Shown piece after piece: positions 4,959 to 5,708 of a DNA stretch of 5,708 bases. How positions within the stretch are numbered: position 1 is the first letter of the stretch; each line of letters begins with the position of its first letter. Source of the DNA: an uncultured Clostridia bacterium. Its GTDB lineage: Bacteria; Bacillota; Clostridia; Oscillospirales; Ruminococcaceae. The stretch spans positions 1 to 5,708 of the forward strand of contig CAMWVF010000088.1 in the NCBI GenBank assembly GCA_947177545.1. Reading direction: 5' to 3'. A program made the position numbers and the translations under genes. The notes below the pieces were generated by a model that searched no databases, was not told where the DNA came from, and worked only from the letters and a program-made list of their open reading frames with translations.

Positions 4959-5507
4959 TTATAGATTTTTGTTTTTAGTAGTCGGTGCTTTACTGAAATC
5001 TTTTGTTGTTTCAACAATTTCCGGTGAGTGGTTATCAGCAGAACGTGCCGCACGATATATTGTAGTCAAATGTTGATTTCTTGACGTATATTTTTCAGTT
5101 TTGAGCATTTCCTCGATACTGCCGATAATGCGACCGAGGTCAAATGTATCAAGTTTAATAAGCAATTCAACAGCATGAAATATTTCGGTGTTGTGGCATT
5201 TATTTAAAAGTTTGCAGCAATCGTTACCGTATAGATTTTGTTCAATGCGTTCTAAATCCTTTCTGCCGGAGGGCAGGTTGTAGCCCATGAGCCAGACCTC
5301 ATTCACGTCTAAAGCTAATCCTAAAATTGTAAGTTTATCCTGTCCGGGTGTTACTTTCCCTGAAATGTACTGACTTAAATCGTTTTTGCCAAGCTTTACG
5401 CCGTATTTATCACAATATGGTTTGCAGGCTTCCAATATATCAACTTGTTTTATGTTTCTTTCTCGCATGATTTGCTTTAGTCGGTCAGCTGTAGTGAATT
5501 TATCCAT
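4959..5507 (-). CDS. XRE-family transcriptional repressor (ImmR/CI-like)
   Basis: This 182-residue protein has an N-terminal XRE helix-turn-helix domain (about 7-75: RLKQIMRERNIKQVDILEA, LGKNDLSQYISGKVTPGQDKL, LALDVNEVWLMGYN). The recognition region is around KNDLSQYISG. The middle (about 82-135) is helical and may mediate dimerisation. The tail has the block TTIYRAARSADNHSPEIVE (148-166) followed by a Lys/Thr-rich end; similar RAARS.DN tails recur in repressors paired with ImmA. There is no S24 peptidase domain, so induction would rely on ImmA rather than RecA-driven self-cleavage. AGGATGTGAT (5521-5512), one base from the full anti-16S complement, sits four bases before the ATG. It is the first leftward gene, faces the early gene across 176 bases of operators, and probably represses both promoters. 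Confidence 0.9.
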   Translation of the reverse strand: MDKFTTADRLKQIMRERNIKQVDILEACKPYCDKYGVKLGKNDLSQYISGKVTPGQDKLTILGLALDVNEVWLMGYNLPSGRKDLERIEQNLYGNDCCKLLNKCHNTEIFHAVELLIKLDTFDLGRIIGSIEEMLKTEKYTSRNQHLTTIYRAARSADNHSPEIVETTKDFSKAPTTKNKNL

Positions 5508-5537
5508 TTATATCACATCCTTTTCTTTCACAGGTAT

Positions 5538-5566
5538 ATTATAACACAGTTTGAAGAAAAGTTCAA
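5538..5566 (-). promoter_or_regulatory. Leftward promoter of the repressor gene
   Basis: On the minus strand, TTGAAC (5566-5561) is separated by 17 bases from a perfect TATAAT (5543-5538), starting transcription near 5531, about 24 bases before the repressor ATG. The -35 is itself a TTGAAC operator half-site, with an inverted TTGAA partner at 5551-5555. The repressor could therefore control its own synthesis by covering the -35. Confidence 0.78.
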
Positions 5567-5582
5567 TAGCTTTCTAAAAAAA

Positions 5583-5599
5583 ATTCAAAAAAATTGAAC
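5583..5599. promoter_or_regulatory. Operator-like inverted repeat 1
   Basis: ATTCAA-AAAAA-TTGAAC is a 17-bp inverted repeat (one arm mismatch) with 5-base spacing. It lies between the leftward and rightward -35 boxes, 8 bases upstream of the rightward TTGACA. It has the same arms and spacing as the repeat at 5644-5660. The two are most simply read as binding sites of the XRE repressor dimer. Confidence 0.65.
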
Positions 5600-5607
5600 A
5601 AAAGATA

Positions 5608-5636
5608 TTGACAACCATAAATACATATGATATAAT
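5608..5636 (+). promoter_or_regulatory. Rightward early promoter, perfect consensus
   Basis: TTGACA (5608-5613), exactly 17 bases, then TATAAT (5631-5636): a perfect sigma-A promoter. Transcription would start near 5643, at the edge of the operator at 5644-5660. This is the promoter of the rightward (lytic or excision) programme and would need tight repression, which the flanking operators can supply. Confidence 0.9.
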
Positions 5637-5643
5637 TCAAATA

Positions 5644-5660
5644 GTTCAATAATTTTGAAC
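5644..5660. promoter_or_regulatory. Operator-like inverted repeat 2
   Basis: GTTCAA-TAATT-TTGAAC is a perfect 6+5+6 inverted repeat placed right at the predicted start of the rightward transcript. A repressor bound here would block initiation or promoter clearance. A further half-site TTCAA lies at 5636-5640, 9 bases to the left. Confidence 0.75.
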
Positions 5661-5683
5661 AAACAATAAAAGGCGGTGATATA

Positions 5684-5708
5684 ATGGCATACAATTATGC
5701 AAAGTTAA
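5684..5708 (+). CDS. Start of a probable Cro-like/DUF739 DNA-binding protein (partial)
   Basis: Only eight codons are visible: MAYNYAKL, running off the window. The ATG follows AGGCGGTGAT (5671-5680), one base from the ideal ribosome binding site, and lies about 41 bases after the predicted early transcription start. The opening MAY.Y.KL resembles small phage helix-turn-helix proteins of the DUF739 type, which sit opposite the repressor in this position. The gene is real by its signals. The family call rests on few residues and on context. Confidence 0.5.

Larger units (their letters stand above)
1820..5708. mobile_element. Integrated prophage or ICE-like element, left end (partial)
   Basis: The element begins within or just after the first ten codons of cotJC and runs beyond the right edge. 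Visible content is a large serine integrase at the very end, an AT-rich membrane protein, an ImmA peptidase, an XRE repressor, and a divergent early promoter driving a probable Cro-like gene. This order (integrase, cargo, ImmA, repressor, switch) is the lysogeny end of many Firmicutes phages and integrative conjugative elements. No structural, conjugation or replication genes are in view, so phage and ICE cannot be told apart. The exact left boundary cannot be fixed without an uninterrupted cotJC for comparison. It probably lies between 1820 and 1840. Confidence 0.85.

Noticed and set aside
4320..5507. XRE plus metallopeptidase as a toxin-antitoxin pair
   Set aside because: The HELAH zinc motif, the divergent operator region and the nearby integrase all fit an ImmA-repressor switch. 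No toxin domain is visible.
1..5708. CRISPR array, transposase or IS ends
   Set aside because: No regularly spaced direct repeats with unique spacers, no DDE or HUH transposase motifs and no terminal inverted repeats were seen. The only tandem repeats are the 33-bp coding units and the 9-bp units at the junction.

Overview
The window looks like a chromosomal segment of an anaerobic, endospore-forming member of the Firmicutes (Clostridia, possibly Ruminococcus/Oscillospiraceae-like) into which a prophage or integrative element has inserted. The evidence is a V-type (archaeal-like) ATPase operon end, a CCA-encoding tRNA-Leu, a cotJ spore-coat operon, strong purine-rich ribosome binding sites, and a lysogeny module typical of Firmicutes phages and ICEs. 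Taxonomy is inferred from gene content only.

Left part (1 to about 1830, host backbone). The C-terminus of V-ATPase subunit B is followed by a complete subunit D and a strong terminator (798-838). A tRNA-Leu(CAA) lies on the opposite strand, with a consensus sigma-A promoter and two consecutive terminators. Next comes a spore-coat operon on the + strand: a SigE-like promoter, cotJA, an overlapping cotJB, and the start of cotJC.

Junction (about 1820-1858). cotJC begins normally (MWAYEKKLSY) and then leaves the family sequence, reaching a stop codon after 15 codons. The next base belongs to the stop codon of a large serine recombinase read from the other strand. This is best explained as the attL end of an element integrated into the 5' end of cotJC. 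The rest of cotJC should lie beyond the right edge of the window, past the other end of the element.

Right part (about 1830-5708, mobile element, right end not in window). Leftward genes, in order of transcription, are an XRE-family repressor, an ImmA/IrrE-type metallopeptidase, an AT-rich membrane-anchored coiled-coil protein (probable cargo), and the integrase. Facing them is a rightward early promoter (perfect TTGACA-17-TATAAT) and the first eight codons of a probable Cro-like DNA-binding protein. Two 17-bp operator-like inverted repeats (RTTCAA-N5-TTGAAC) flank that promoter. Repressor, ImmA and operators form a classic induction switch.

The most interesting points are the interruption of a mother-cell sporulation gene by a serine-recombinase element, which resembles the skin (sigK) and SP-beta (spsM) elements, and a perfect 11-bp hairpin that buries the immA ribosome binding site. 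No CRISPR array, transposase or rRNA was seen.
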